DNA of 64,000 nt from Siderastrea siderea (GCA_964030785.1 OZ034969.1:38831701-38895700), one strand, 5' to 3'. Positions 13,243 through 27,654 are shown, counted from the stretch's first letter. The notes: generated by a model from the letters alone, not told the origin. A program made the numbers and translations.

Positions 13243-16200
13243 CTTACATAGCGATGTTCATCAGTCCATCATTTCCGTATTTTGCAACGATTTGTGAAAA
13301 ATACGAGTAATAAAAGTAGATTCAACCAAAAACCCCGCTTAAGTTTATTTTCTTATTTATAGAATAATTCTCTGGAGAGAGGTTTTTCTACCTTGAAGCT
13401 GAAAATGTTGGAGATTTCATGTCAGTTCATAAGATGTAGAGGTTTCAGCTGACAAAACTGAAGTAAGCATAATTAAGACACAAACCTTTCATGTACGAAA
13501 GAGAAAACAATGCACAAAATGAAGATAATGACAAGCACTCGTCTCATGGTAAAGCTCTTGACTTTCTGTAAAAAACCAAAAAAAAAAATCATCATCGCCG
13601 TTTTAGAATGTTCAAATCAGTGCAAAATGTTCAATGTGTAAGTTATGTACGTACAAGGTGTATTTTATACGTTTAGCCTTCAAAAATGCTGATTTTATTT
13701 AACTGGATATCGAACTTGGATATTTGTCATTATCTAAAATATATTAGTAGAAAATAATAGAGGTACAAATAATTTCCAGTGTTTCTACTCCCATAAAAGC
13801 GTGAGAAGTCAAAGTACGTTAACACCAACCACGCTTTTATGCTTCGATAATTGACATTCACACAAGAGGACGGTCCACGGGCTGAATACTTATATGCAAT
13901 TTATCAACGTGGAGAAATGTACTTTTCAGAAACGCAGCCCTTGTAAGTAAAGTCTATAAAAACTCCAAAGCAGAATAGTGACAAAACTTTTGTTTTCTTT
14001 AAAACAGGCTCACAAGCTAGGACTCTCGCGATATCTTTGCTTACGTGACTTAGCTGCATGTTATAAAAGTCGGCCAGAGAATTGATCGACGACCTAGAGA
14101 AAGGGAAAACCATTCTTGCTGTCAATTTACCCGCATTTTTACGCTTCTTGAGGTCGTGAAGCTAATCTAGCATCGAGGACGACGTAAGTTAGTTAATTTA
14201 ATTTTGTGGTTTAACTACAACCTGGGTCACAATTCTTTGATCAGATTGAAGTATTTTGGCGTCGGAAACAACACTAAATAGGGGATGAGTGAGCAAACTC
14301 CAACAAACTGTTTCAAGGTTTGTAGCCCGGATTGTATATGATCAGATACAATTGAAGGTTAGTATTAAAACGTCTTACACTTAAAACACACTAAATCTTC
14401 ACCCTTTCTACCCGGTTTATAATTTACAGCAGTCGGGTTACATTTGGTAAAAAAATAGAACATTTAGTTATTGAAAGAAAAAAAAAAACGGAAAGGACCG
14501 TTTGAAGACACTCCGAGTGCAGTATTCTTAAACTTCACAGACATGTCTCCCCAATATTGTTTTTCAAATTATCTGTTAATTGTTCTACCCATAAAAAGAC
14601 CAGTTGCGCAAAGCTGAGAACAAACTATAACAGACTAACTCTGTTAATCCTAGAGTTCAACAATATAGCTTGTAGCCACGTACACCCATGTGTGGGACTT
14701 GTGGCTCTTTGTCTTTTTAGCCACATCTCACAAGAGTCTCACTTTGTCAACCTTATATCAGTTGATTTGGGGAGGGCTTTGACGGCTGTGGACGAGATGA
14801 AGAGCTTCCAGTAATACCTTGTGGCTCTGCTGGTTCGTTTAGTTATTTTTCAAAAGAAAATTTTGGAAATTTGTCCAGTGGTAGAGTTGATCCACAACTC
14901 ATACTAAAGATTGTTTTACTTTAAAAGTTGTAAAGTGAGAGCAGCGTTTTCAAGCTGAAGAGGATACTTACTTTGAAATCTGTTCCACTCGACTACGCAA
15001 CGGTTAGGCTTTGTGACATTGACCAACATAGCATCCTTAACAATTTGCCAACCTGGCAAATTTAATATTTATGTTTTGACAAAGAGTGCAGGCCGGGCCA
15101 AACTGTACACCCAACATCACGCACATCAAACAAAGTAGATAAATTCGGCAGGGAAAATTTTGCGTCTCTGTCGAAATAACAGACTCAGCCGTTTTCGGTG
15201 AACTTAACTGACTTTATTCAGTGGAAGCTTACTAAAATTGGTTTAAGCGCTGTTTTTCTTTACATTCGTACTAGTAGTACTCTGTATCACTTAGGAGACC
15301 GTTTTGGCAGAAAGGCTTTTGCATGGAAAATATGATTCATTTATGACCCATAAAAAAAAAGAAAACGAAAACAGATTATACTTGGTAACAATTGTACCCA
15401 CAGCCCTACGGGCACTCAAAGGATTTAACGATGCAAAGGTTAACATAGTGCCAAGCGGGGGGGGGGGGTTAAATTTCAGGAACTGAAAAACTGCAAGAGG
15501 ACGAAAACAAGGGCCATCAAATGAAAAGCTGTCTTAGGTTTCTAGGAATTAACCTTCACACTACACTCTTAACTGAGACTTGGGAGCTGCTAAGTTCTAA
15601 CTGTGTGAGAAGACGTCTCCAAAGTTTAAGGAAAGGAAAGGACAAGTAGAAAATGTGCCAATATCTTGCTTAGACATTGACACAAAATAACTTTTCGTGG
15701 GCTGAATACTAATATTCAACTCATCACTGTGAGGAAATGTACATTGCAGCAACAGCCTTTGTAAGTAAGCTTAAGTTGAATTAACGAAAACTCCAAAGCG
15801 GAATAGTAACAAAAGTTTTGCTTTGTTTAAAGAAGCTCACAAGCTAGGACTTACTCGCTAATTTTTGCTAACTTGACTTAGCTCCATCTCATTACAGTCG
15901 GTCTGACGCAGAAAGATTGAACGAAGACTTAGAGAAAGGGGAAACCATTCTTGCTAGCTGGACTCGATTACCTACATTTTTACGCTTCTTGAGGTCGTAA
16001 AGCTGGTTAAATATCGAGGACAATTGCAAGAAAACTAGTAAACTCAAATCCGTGGTGTAACTACGGAGCAGATAGATGAGACAAATGAGCAGATATACAT
16101 GTAGTTTTGTCAAACGCCTTGTATATACAACACAATGAAGCTTGACCTTTTTCAAAGGAATTGTTTGAAACGTAGCTTTATAATTTAACGTTGTTCCAAG

Positions 16201-18644
16201 AAGTTAAATAAATTACATTATTAACATGTGGTAAAAGAAGACAACATTTATTTACCAAAAACGGAATTACCGGTTAATTTGTGAGGACGTTCCAGAGGCA
16301 GTAAATTCATGCAATATCTCACAAATATTCCTTTTTTAAATTCTCCCGATTATGCCTCGATTAGCCTTAGCTACTATGCTATACTATAGGTTACTATAGA
16401 TTTGTATCTGTATATCTTTTAAATGAAATAAAAGTAAGTCGGTTTTTTCAAGTGTTGTTGTTAATGTTCCTGCCCGTAAAAAGGACCAGTTGTACGGGAG
16501 CAGATCGAGTCTGTGAATCGCACAGTCCAATCTTTATAAATCAGTTGAGTTGGGTGTGCTATCTCGTTTAGGTACTTTTCAAAACAATATATCTTTTCGA
16601 AACTGATTTGTCTAATGGCGGAGTTGAACCCCACAATTTGCATTAAATACTGTTTTACATTACAATTTGTTGTCAAGACAAAGCAGTGTTTTTCAAGCTT
16701 AGGAAACCACTTACCTCCGAACCTATGCTCCCTTGGACTAAGCAACTGGGAGACTTGGTGTTATTGAGTCAACATAGCATCGTTAACATTGTCAAGTGAG
16801 CGTAATTTAATATTCATGTTTTGTTAAAGAGCGCGGAACAGGCCAAACCGTAGAGCCAACATTGCGCCAATCAAAGAAAGAAAATTAGATTAATTCGGTT
16901 GGGGAAAGTTTGCTTCTCTGTCAATAACAGCAGACTCAATCTTTGGTAGATTTAACTAACTTTACTAAAAAAAAAAGCTTTCTAAAAGTGGTTTAAGCGC
17001 TGTTTTCCCCCCTACAATTGTAACAGTAATGCAATGTGTTACCTAGGAGACCATTTCGGTGTAAAAGCCTTTGCACCGAAAATCATTATGCATTTATGAT
17101 CCATGTTTAAATTTGAACTAAGACGAACAGAAAGAGGTTAGCTTTTTCACACTAGAGCTGGGACACAGCCGCACTTAGATGGCAGACTTCTCAATTGAAA
17201 CCTGACTAAAATAAGAACGAAGACTGTTAAAATTAATACTTTCACCGACTAAAATCATCCTCAAATGATAGCGTGAAAAAAAAAAAAGCATATTTGGTAA
17301 CAATTATACCTACGACCCTACGGGCTCTCAAGCTTTTAACGATGTAAAGTTAACAAATTGCTAGGGAGCGGTTAAATTTTAATTAAAAAACTGCGAGAGG
17401 ATGGAACAAGGCCCGCTAATGAAAAGTTGTTTCACGTTTGTACGAATTACGAACTTGGTTGTCTTCGCACTATACTCTCAACGAAGACTAGGGTGCTGCT
17501 GAGTTTTGCTTTTCAAAATAACTGTGTGTAAAGATGTTTACGAATTAGGCTTAAGGGAAGGACAAGTAAAAGATATGCTAATATCTTGCTTACACAAGAC
17601 ATAAAGGGACGGACCACGGGTCCACAGGGTGAATACTTATGCAATTCACCGACGCGAAGAAATGTGCGCTTCAGCAACAGCCCTTGTGAGTAGAATTTAC
17701 GAAAACGTCAAAGCAAAATAGCGACCAAATTCTCGTTTTCTTTACAGGAGGCCCACAAGCTAGGACGTACAAGCTAACTTTGCTAGCTTGACTTAGCCGC
17801 ATCTCATCATAGTCGGTTATTTTTATTAGCAGAAAGGATTGAAAGAAGACTTAGAGAAAGGGAAAACCATTTTTGCTGTCGATTTACCCGCATTTTTACA
17901 CTTCTTGAGGTCGTGAAGCTGATTTAAGGTCAAGGACAGCGTAAGGCAATTGCAAGATGACTGCTAAATTCAATTTCGTGGTGTAACCAGCTGCACAAAT
18001 GGGCATATGAGCATATGAGTATATGTAGTTTTGTCAAACGCCCATATTCAAAACAGACTGAATCGCTTGACCTTTTTTAAAGAATCATCTAAAACATAGT
18101 TTTATAATTTGAAGCAGACTGTGCAAGTGGTTAGACAAACTAACATTATCAACTTGTGGTAAAAGAAGATAACGTTTGTTTCCAAAACCGAAATGGCCAT
18201 CTGAGGACACTCTAGAGGCAACTGTATTTTCGAAATTCCATGCAATGTGTCCCAGATATTTCCTTTTAAATTCTCTCGATTATGCCTCTATTAGCCTCAG
18301 CTATTTTGCGGGTTACCATAGGTTTATTTCTGTATCTCTTATATGAAAGAAACGTATTCTGTTGTTCTTAATTTTCTGTCCATAAAAAAACAGCTGCGCA
18401 AAGTTGAAAGCACACTGTAGCAGATTAACTCTGTTAATCTAACTAATCCAAAAGTTCAACATAAAATCAATTGATTTGATTCTAGCTTTTAGTCCTGTAT
18501 AGATGAAATCCTTGTGGGCTTTTGGATAGTAACATACTGATTGGCACTTTCATGTCAGTTTGGCTTCTTCTTTTCCTGTTCCAGATGGTTCTAACTTTTG
18601 ATTTTGTGGATGGAATCCTCAAGTGTGACCATTTTTAATAGCGG

Positions 18645-18850
18645 AGCTCGCGGAGCACCATGGGTAAGCAAATTTGGTAACCCGTTGATCCAAAAATTTT
18701 GGTTCTGCCGTCAGCGTACGTCCGTCCGTCCGTCCGTCCGTCCGTACAGACTCTGGGGGAGGGTGAGGAGAGTCCCAAGACAACCCAACCGGGGGGAGGC
18801 GGAATGCCCTCTTTTTTTCTTGTAGCTGAAGTAAACAATATGGCGCCTGG
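18645..18850. repeat. Dispersed repeat with a GTCC microsatellite
   Basis: A GC-rich block (GGAGCTCGCGGAGC) opens a segment containing about six tandem GTCC units at roughly 18721-18744, then a G-rich and C-rich stretch. The GC-rich opening resembles the block at 2567-2605. Overlapping ORFs on both strands here are composition artefacts. Confidence 0.5.
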
Positions 18851-20540
18851 TTCCTCGTACGCTCGATTCTCAATACGATATTAAATTGTAAAACATTCTT
18901 GGAATGAAGACTTGTAACAGTTCATCATGAAAAGTAGAAGGATTGCTTCAATCTCGATGGCGCATAAAGAAGACATTGGAGAGCTTACAAGAAATCCTTG
19001 TTCTTTGTTTTTTTCAAAGCTAAGGAGATCTGGAAAGAACCCGGCGACTTTCGTTTAGGTTTTCAAGTCCTTCTTTCAGTTCAGTAGTAAAGTAAATTAC
19101 AGATTTGATTGTGGATTTACATTGTAAAAATTGTTTAATTGAGCGACTTTATATGTTTAGTAAATTACGGTAATTTTCTTGAAATGTTTTAAAAACTTGT
19201 TTAAAATATCTGTGAAATTGCCTTGTATAGTTCCTGTTTGTCGGCTTGCGAGTAACTTTACTCGAGGGGAAAATTGAATGCAGTTTGCTTTCCTAGGCAA
19301 ACAAGTGCTTCGTATGTGAATGACGTTTCATGTTTTTGAAGGTTTCTTGTCCCTTTTTCTGTGTTTATTCATTAAAGGAATTTTCATTAGTGAGCAATCT
19401 GATATATACGCGCAATTTTCTTTTGAACTTTAGTGCGTACTTTTCAATATTTCTCTTTGAGCAATTCTAGTCAGTAGTGTATTTTATTCGAAAAGTAGAA
19501 TTCGTGACTATTCTAGATTGAGTCTGTGTTGTTTTTTCAATCTAGGTTGTTTTTCTTCGGCACCGCATATCGGGTTGTTTTGACTAATTCGTAATTTAGT
19601 ATTCAACACCTGGAGAGTCGCTCTGTCATCAATATTTTTTTGCTAAGTTTATAGTCTTAGTGTAAAGCTCCATATGTTTTTTGTTCAGTTGTGGAATATT
19701 TTATCTCCCTTATAATTTTATATATTTTTGGTTTCTTCATTAGAAGTGAATGACATTTCTGTCCAATTTAGCGACTAAACTTAGAATCGCCGTTTCAGTG
19801 AGTGAGTTCAGTGTGGGATGTTTTCGTGTTCGTTTTGTTTTTCACCGCTAAGCCATTTCAGTGCGTCTTTAGTTACAGATCGAAATGAAATCTTTATTTA
19901 AGTAACTATAACCAAAGCATTTCTCGGTTTAAGTCTATTTTGTCTAAAATGAGACTCCAAAAGCTTCCTAAAATTAGTTCAGGGTGTGTTCTTGAAAGCG
20001 CCCGATTAATACTCCGCGGGTGAAAAACTTGTGTCATTTTCTCTTGATAATTTATATACGTGTGCTTAAAAGTTTCCGAAAACATTTTTTGGGTAATTTT
20101 TGTCAGTAAACGGTTTGATGCCGGGAAAACATTATTTTTGGAAAAATAGATTTCGAGAAATGTTTCATGGTTAAACAGAATTAAACAGCCAGAGGGATGC
20201 ATTGGAATAAGTGAGAAATGTGTATTTGCAGGGAAAAGTCTGTGGAGTTGCTACCGGGAGCAACTTAAGTGGGTTTTTTAGCAATTGTAGTTTTACAAGT
20301 ACTCTTCATGAACTTAATTAGCTAGCTTTCGAAAGAATGCTACAAGAAGAGCTGTCGGTGAAAGTCGTGCTGAAGTCTTCTCTTTGAAGAAAAATAAGCC
20401 GAGTCACAGTTTCCTCAGTGGTCCGCATGTTTTCCCTTGCTGTTTTTCACCTCTTGGCGAATAACCGTACAACTAAAATTTAATGTATTTTACTGGCCAA
20501 TAAGTATGAAAGAGGGATGTGGAGTTCCACTTTTAGGCTT
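18850..20540. other. No gene recognised
   Basis: AT-rich DNA between the two array blocks. No array landmark, domain-bearing ORF, terminal repeat or RNA gene was seen. Confidence 0.5.
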
Positions 20541-22790
20541 GGCTAAATCTATATATTATTATGGGCCAGTCCTGGTACTTAAGCAACCGTTTTGGTGCAA
20601 AAGCTTTTGCATCGAAAACATGATTCATGTATGGCCTATTTTTAAATTTAAACTACGAGCTTAGTTTTTTTCTCACCAGAGCTGAGACTCTTAAGGAACT
20701 CAGTGAAGGAAACATAGTGGAAGGCTGTTTGGCGTTTGGTTTAGTTTTGACTTGCAAACATTTCAGTTCTTATTAATGCATAGCCGTACTTAGATGACAT
20801 ACTTTTCAATTCAAACCCGACTAAAATAACAACGATGACTGTTAAAATTATAATTTTTTTTTTACTAGAATCGTCTTTAAACGATTACTTCAAAACAAAA
20901 CATCATTGATAACAGTTATACCTACATCCCTACAGGTTTTCAAGCCATTTAACGAAACCAATGAAAACATGTTGCTAGGGCGCGGTTACAACTGTAAGAG
21001 GATAAAAACATGGCCCGTTAATAAAAAGCTAACTTGGTTGTTTTCACACTTCACTCTTAACTCAATCTAAAGGGTCGCTAAGTTTTTCAGTTAGTTAGTT
21101 AGTTGGGTTTTTTTTTCAAAATAACTTTGCGTGAAGACATCTGAAGAGTAGACTTAACGGAAGGTCAAGTAAAAGATATGCTAATATTTTGCATAGACGT
21201 TGTCACAAAAGGACGGGTCACGGGATGAATACTTACGCCATTCCCCAACGTGAAGAAATGTACGTTTTAGCAACGGCCTTTGTTAGTAGAATTTAGGAAA
21301 ACTCCAAAGCGGAATACCTTGACTTACTTGACTAACTTGACTTGCTAACTTGACTTAGCCGTATCTCATTACAGTCGGCAAGTAGAAATGATTGAACGAT
21401 GACTTAGAGAAAGGGAAAACCATTCTTGCCAGCTGTCGATGCAACGGCATTTTTACGCTTCTTGAGGTCTTGAAGTTGGTTCAACATCGAGAGCGACGGG
21501 AGGCAATTGCAAGAAAACTACTAAATTCAAATCTGTGGTGTAACTAAGTGACCAGATATATATGTAGTTTTGTCAAACGCCTTATACTTAAAACACAATG
21601 AATCTTGACCTTTTTTAAAGGAATTATTTACGACTTAGCTTTATATTTTAAACAGACTGTCCAAGAAGTTAGAACAGACTGACATTACCAACTCGTGGTA
21701 AAAGAGGGTGACACTTGTTTTACCAAAAACGGACGTCCGTTTGAGGACGCTCCAGAGGCAGTTTTCTAATTAATTCACAGGTAATGTGTCCCAAATATTC
21801 CTTTTTAAATTCTGTCGAATATGCCTCCATTACGGTGATTCCATCGAAAAAGAAGTTGTAATGAGAATTTGTTGAAACTTTGCAGAGTTACTAATTACAC
21901 CTAGTACATTAAAAAAATAAATAAATAAAAAGAGGGGGTCACCGTGTCTGATTTCACGTTACGGGGCTGTAGTATATAGGTACTTTGCTATGTTTAGACA
22001 GCAATATTAAAAAAAAAAAACCTATCCTTGTACTAGAGACACCCAGTACTTCAACAAAGTTATAACTGGCAATGAAATATGAGCATTATTCTTATGATAG
22101 AAGTACAATGTTACAGTAAAACGTCTTAAAATTGCCATAACAATGAAACTAATTTGAAATAATAGGCAAATCGAGCGTCTGCACGGTTTCAGTGAAACGC
22201 CTAAAATCTGACTGTAAATAGTGAATCAACCGGAATATTTCAAAATTGAATAATGAAAAATTCTTCAAATTTGAATATATCATGTAAAGTCGTATTTTCC
22301 TTAAATAAATGGAATAAAAAGTGGGATCGCCGAGTTCGTTTGGGAGAAAACGACCATTTATTTCTCTGAACAGCTCAGCTTCCATAGAAAACCTATCAAG
22401 TTCCGAACGTGCGCGCGCTAATCACGCAATAAATGATGCGCAGAAAGGATGCGCAAGGCAATTGAATGGAATCACCTTAACGTCAGCTATTTTGCTAGTT
22501 ACCATAGATTTTTATCTACATCCCTTAAATGAAATAAATATTTGTTGTTATCGTTGTCAAATTTTTTTCGCCCACAAAAAGACCATTTGCGTAAAGTTGA
22601 AAGCATTAATTTGGTTGTAACTTTCAAGGCTGTCGATGAAATGCTGGAGCGTGGCGACTGTGGCCTTTTAGATAACAAACTACTGAGTGGCTCTTTCCTG
22701 TCAGTTGTGCTGCTTCTTATGTTTCCTGTACAAGGTGGTTCTAAATTTTGATTGTGTGGATGAAATCCTCAAGTGTGACCAAAATTAGTT
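20540..22790. repeat. Second block of the 1.9-kb repeat array
   Basis: Array landmarks reappear in the same order: 'aagcttttgcatcgaaaacatg' near 20600, 'ccctacaggttttcaagcc' near 20930, 'cttagagaaagggaaaacc' near 21400, 'taaatgaaataaatatttgttg' near 22527 and 'ggatgaaatcctcaagtgtgacc' near 22757. The last is shared with about 18608, marking a common end. Around 21835-22450 the unit is interrupted by unrelated AT-rich sequence. Confidence 0.75.
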
Positions 22791-22799
22791 ACAAAATGT

Positions 22800-25700
22800 C
22801 TGTTTTCTTTATGCCAGGCTCACAAGATAGGACTTGAAACCGCAGCAAGTGAATGGACTTCTCAGTCGCGGAACAGATGTGTTTCTCAATTTGCTTCGAA
22901 AGACCTCAAAATATAACCCTCACTTGTCTCACAGGAACTGCAGAAATTGCTATTCCTTTCTAGTTGACAACCACATCCAGTATTTCGAGTAGACGCACCT
23001 TATGACTGTATCATTTTAATTTATTAAACGTTACATGAAAAGGACAAGAAGACTTCCTTCCAAGAGTTTAGAAAAGGGATGCAGCGTTTTTAAGTAGGTA
23101 TGTGAAAGGGGTACCATTTTTCAATGGAAGGTATACGGAAGGGGTACCTTTTCTGTTAAAAATGGTTTATCAAAGGGTAAGGGGTTGAACCTCGGGGCAA
23201 AGCCTCCCCCTATAAAACTTTGTTGAGTGCCCCCCCCCCCCCCCCAGGTTCAACAGTCGGCCATTTCAGTTTAAGAGGTAACCCCACAACGTTTTGTGGG
23301 GAGCGGGAGTTTCACTAACTTTTGTTGTTGTTGTTGTTGTTTTTATTGTTCTCTGTAGCAAACGTTCGCGCTGGGGGAAATTTACATGGTCAAATACACG
23401 AAATCGGGTGTTCATATCCTTTAGTCAGTTGTAACCGAGAACGTTTTAGATCTGCAGAATAAGAGATCGTCCATCAGACAAATGAGCACGCAAGCACGTG
23501 TTAGCAACAGGTTCAGAACGTATGTACTGAAGGAGTGCAATGAAAACAAATTATACTATCCCACGAAAGGCCCTCTCACGCTGAAAATGTTGACTCGTAT
23601 CTTGAAGCATATATTCTTACGTTTTACGAAGAAAATACTAGCCAAGATTCTATCGCAAGCATCTATAAACAATTATTTTTAAAGGCCGGGAACTTGAGTC
23701 AACGACAAGAAAGCACGGCCACAGGCAAAACGTATTTCTCCACAAAATCAGCAGACTTGACCAATGCACTTTAACATTTTTTCCGGCGATGAAATAAGTG
23801 TGATTTGAACTGAAGGAGATCGAAGAAACGGCACTGAACTCGTAAACTCGAGAGTAGATTTACCACACTTAGCCTCGCGTGTTGATCTTTACAATATTTA
23901 GAAGGCCCGTCAAATAGAACTGAAATGTTCCTTTTAAGGACGGCTTAACTTTGCAAAATCCTCAAAGGACTGTCCTTTTAGAGAGATAAGACCCCGTTGT
24001 TTTTAAGAGCTGCGGCTTTCATCACGGGATTTTGCAAAAGGAATGCCAGTGGATCTATTGGATGAGTTCAAAGTACGTCTACTGAGGTGAAGTAACACAT
24101 TCACCACTTCTACCAGTTGCAAGACTCGCTAACGGGTTGAATCTTCACTTTCACGACTTGAACAAGTGGTGAGTATTGGTCTAGATGATGCTCACAAGAA
24201 AAAGTACAGTTTAAGAGCTGAAAACACAAAGTGGGGAAAAGATAAGACCCACATCCAAAAAACGTCGACGACGCCTATTTTCAGCCAAACACCGAGAGAA
24301 AGGGCTAAAAGGGAAAATGCCACACAATAAAACACGCGTACAAAAAGATCGAAAACCACCTTTGAGGGTTGCATACCTTTGGATAGGTAATAAAATTCCA
24401 GTATTTTTGATTGCGGAAAAGGGTATAAATATACAATGGAAAACTTTGCTGTCATTCAAAGAACACGAGCATACCAAGCCAATCCACTCGAGGGAGGATC
24501 GAAAGCAAACATCAAATCAAGGGTCGTGTCCTATACAAAACACAGTCAATAGACTGGCCAGCCAAATGAGCAAGTATATCAAACTCCAGAAACCAAAATT
24601 TACAGTTTCAAAGAGGAGGGAACCAATGTGGAAATAGGCTGGAGCAAGCTCACCCAGTTGGTTTTCGCGGGCACGACGTGCGAGACGTGGCGACCATTTT
24701 CCTTCTGTGACGTCTTTAATTTTTTAAACTACCCCGGAAACTGCAAGAAATAAGATCAGTCGAGATAACTAAGTAGACTCTAAGTGGGAAGTTTCACATC
24801 TTTTCACAACGACGAACTGTCCGTAGTGAGAAGAACGCGGCTGAAGAAAGAAACGTTCTCACCCCAAGTTCAGTATCCATGGATATTTAATTGAACAAGC
24901 ACATTACAGTGGAAATCTATTTCAACCGTTTATTGTGGCCTTGAAGCACTCACACTGCGGAAGAAAATTCAGGCTGGAACGTACTTATATATAAGTTAGG
25001 TAGTTCTTTCGTTACCTCCATTTGTCATGATTATTCTTGTCTAGATTTTTTTGATCCAGTTAATCTGAAGGGATTTGTTAGAGTTCGTTATTTCTCTCAT
25101 ATTCTAACCTCCTTCCCTATGGTCATCGATCGTAATATTTCGCCTGACTTTCGCTTTTCCTTTTCCAGAGAAATTTAGATAGCTGCGAGTTAACTTCTTT
25201 AAATATTTTTGACATGTTGCAAATTGGCAGAATGGACTTGTCACAAACTAATTGGGAAATTGAGAGTGATTTAATGAAAGTAACTCTTAAGATTAATTGA
25301 ACAGCATTTCATAAATCATAGTTCTGAATGAAAGAAAGAACAAATAGAGAACAAATAGGTCAAAGCTCTACCAATTTCTTAAAAGTTATACGTGTTTTCT
25401 TGTTTTGCGACATCACAAAAATTCCAGCATTTGGGGCTCAAAAAGGCGGTAACTTACTCTGACCAAATTATTACATTTAATTTTATTTCCACATAGCTTA
25501 TTCTACAAATATGAAGACAAGATAAAGACGTTCTTAACAAAATCTCAGCCTGGGTATGTTCTTGGCATGTTCTTAATATTTTGGCCAATTCCAGCCTCGA
25601 CGTTCTTATAAAAAAAGGTTCTTATAAAAAAAAAAAAAGAGCGTACTTGCTCTAAAGCATATGTTCATTTTGAAACGTGCACAACTCGGCTCAATAGTCT

Positions 25701-27127
25701 CAATGTAATCTATTAAAAAAAAATGAAAACATAGATAGAAAAATGGAAACGTACCGTGTGAAGATAACCAGTGTGCATAAAGCCACTTAACTTTGTATAT
25801 GAGCGTGTCACTTGAGTTAGAGAGTAGTGTGCGTATTAACCGGCAAATACTGTATGTCAAGTTAAGTCACTCAATATTTTGCACAAAAGCCTTACACATT
25901 CTGTCTCAAAAGCGTGTATTAAAAAGAAATGAATTCGTTGGCTACAGGAAAGAGAAAAAGAAAGACCAAAAGAAACGGAAAAAAGAAAAAGACAGTAAAA
26001 CATGTCAGAGTCAACGAGAGTAGCGAGACGTCTCGTGACGTCTCATGGCCTGCGTGGCCTGGTTAGGAAAGAGAAAATTGTACGAGAGGTAGCCATCAGA
26101 AGTGACAGGTGGTCTTATTTGGATGATGATTTTCACGTTGAAGCGATGAATTATATCATCATTGCCTGGCTCTGGTTTGCGACAAAGGTACCGCAAACAC
26201 CGAAAAGTTTGCCTGGTTCCCACAAGGAAAACTGATAAAGGCCGCACTCTTCGACTCCCTCACAGATTCCGGGAGTAAAACAATGAACATTTGCAACTTT
26301 GTACCCGTTCTAGTGACATAAGACTATTTAATCAAGAGGGATAACGCTCTGGTAATGAATTTGAAATACCTTCAACGCACATAACCTACGGTCAGCGTCG
26401 GTACTACAGCGGGCGTATGAGGAAATAGGTCCTCACAGTGAAAAGATTCCTAAATCGCAACCAGGTAACGTACTATCATCGTGGTCACACATTTACAAAC
26501 AGTCGACTAGCTATACAGACTAAGCAGTCACCTTCGTGACTACATCTCGTGAGACAAACGATATACAGCCAAAGTGGAACAAAGTGTGTTATCTAAGGCT
26601 GTAAAACAAAAGGGGGGACTTGTGACTTACTAAGTACGTACTATGCTATCGTGCTTTCACATAAATGTTTCCATGACACGAAGCAGCTGTAGGTGCCTGT
26701 ACTGTTACTAGAAAGATGGCAGTCGAAGCCATCCGTGATTAAATCTTTCTCTAAAAATTCGTTGGTACAAAGTGTACACTTGGGTGGAGAGACAACAAGG
26801 AGCATGGTTTCTTAGCTAAGGTCAAGAGGCAGCGCCAGGGGAGGGATAGGTGATCACCAATCAAAACTCAGTGGAAAAGGGCAAAGGTGGTGGAATTTAC
26901 TAACAAAGTGAGAACGGTATGTAACTATTTTGTTGGTCTTTAACAGCGTGAGATAGCTTGGTTTGTGCAAACTTCGGTAGAGCTCAAAGATTCAAAGCAG
27001 CTGAGCCCGGAGAAAATTGTTTGTGGATAAAAGTTCAGCTAAATTTCCCAACATGCGTCTAATTTATCTATTAGCAGTTATCTTTTATTTAATTGTACAA
27101 AAATACATCAAAGGAAACGTCAGTTGT
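22800..27127. other. No gene recognised
   Basis: No ORF with family resemblance, no phased exon pair and no RNA gene was seen. There are short C-runs (near 23230), GTT repeats (23322-23342) and A-runs. Frames of 80-106 codons near 24.2-24.6 kb and 25.6-26.2 kb show no signal peptide or motif and are treated as chance. Confidence 0.45.
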
Positions 27128-27131
27128 TTAA

Positions 27132-27336
27132 CCCTTTAAGCCCTGACATAAAAATGCATTTTCCCCTTGCTGTTCTCCATACGTTTATTATGGAACCAGT
27201 AAGTTGAATTTGTCTAAATATCAAGACATCTTATCCTGGGTGATCACTTTCTTTATTCTTACCACTTGAATGTCTGAACAAGTATTGATAATGTAAAGAG
27301 AAACTTCTTATTCGTCACTTTGAGGGGCTTAAAGGG
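27132..27336. mobile_element. piggyBac-like MITE
   Basis: Terminal inverted repeats CCCTTTAAGCCC (27132-27143) and GGGCTTAAAGGG (27325-27336) are perfect complements. The left flank is TTAA (27128-27131) and the right flank TCAA (27337-27340), one base from a TTAA duplication. The 205-bp interior is non-coding. TTAA targets with CCC-type ends are characteristic of piggyBac and its deletion derivatives. Confidence 0.65.
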
Positions 27337-27654
27337 TCAAAAGGCAGTATATGAATCGCTCAGTTAGAAGCATGTTTTGCTCGATGTTTAAAACAAATGG
27401 GACACACCAGTGCTTAGCACTGAAGGACTGGACGATAATGGATAGTCTGCAATGTTGTCAGCAAAGCCTTGAACTAAGTAAATCATGTGTAATAAAAAGG
27501 GCAATGTAGATCTTCCTAATAACTGATTTAGCTTAAATATGTACGGATGTTCTCATTCATTACGTGTTGGTTATGTGTCGCTGCAAAGAGAAATAGACTT
27601 AGCACTTGCTTTGCTTGCTCGTGGAACTGTGAACTCCGCGCTAATATAGCTTAA

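Larger units (their letters stand above)
11395..13860. other. Non-array segment interrupting a repeat unit
   Basis: Array sequence stops after 'attaggcttaagg' at about 11390 and resumes at about 13862 with 'cacaagaggacggtccacggg'. In the intact unit at 17545-17615 these two blocks are roughly 50 bp apart. The 2.47 kb between them shares no array landmark. It holds the palindromic MITE at 11509-11657, a C/T-rich tract near 12460-12485 and the possible secreted-peptide ORF at 12850-13242. Its ends show no clear terminal repeats, so whether it is an insertion or a remnant of ancestral sequence is unresolved. Confidence 0.5.
5327..18630. repeat. Degenerate tandem array of a roughly 1.9-kb non-coding unit
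   Basis: The same ordered series of blocks recurs. Landmark 'accctacgggctctcaa' is seen near 5380, 6453, 11158 (one mismatch), 15400 (diverged) and 17316. The block 'cttagagaaagggaaaacc' is near 8520, 14095, 15930 and 17850. 'aggccaaaccgtacaccca' or a variant is near 5975, 9435, 10595, 15095 and 16845. 'gcctcgattagcctcagct' or a variant is near 8957, 10110, 16355 and 18285. Where adjacent units are uninterrupted, repeats of one landmark are about 1.85-1.91 kb apart, which sets the unit length. No conserved ORF runs through the units. Several end in AATAAA followed by GTT repeats. Deletions and the insertions listed separately disturb the array; a second block lies at 20540-22790. Confidence 0.8.

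Noticed and set aside
18598..18884. Four ORFs on both strands
   Set aside because: They are driven by the GTCC microsatellite and a GC-rich dispersed repeat.
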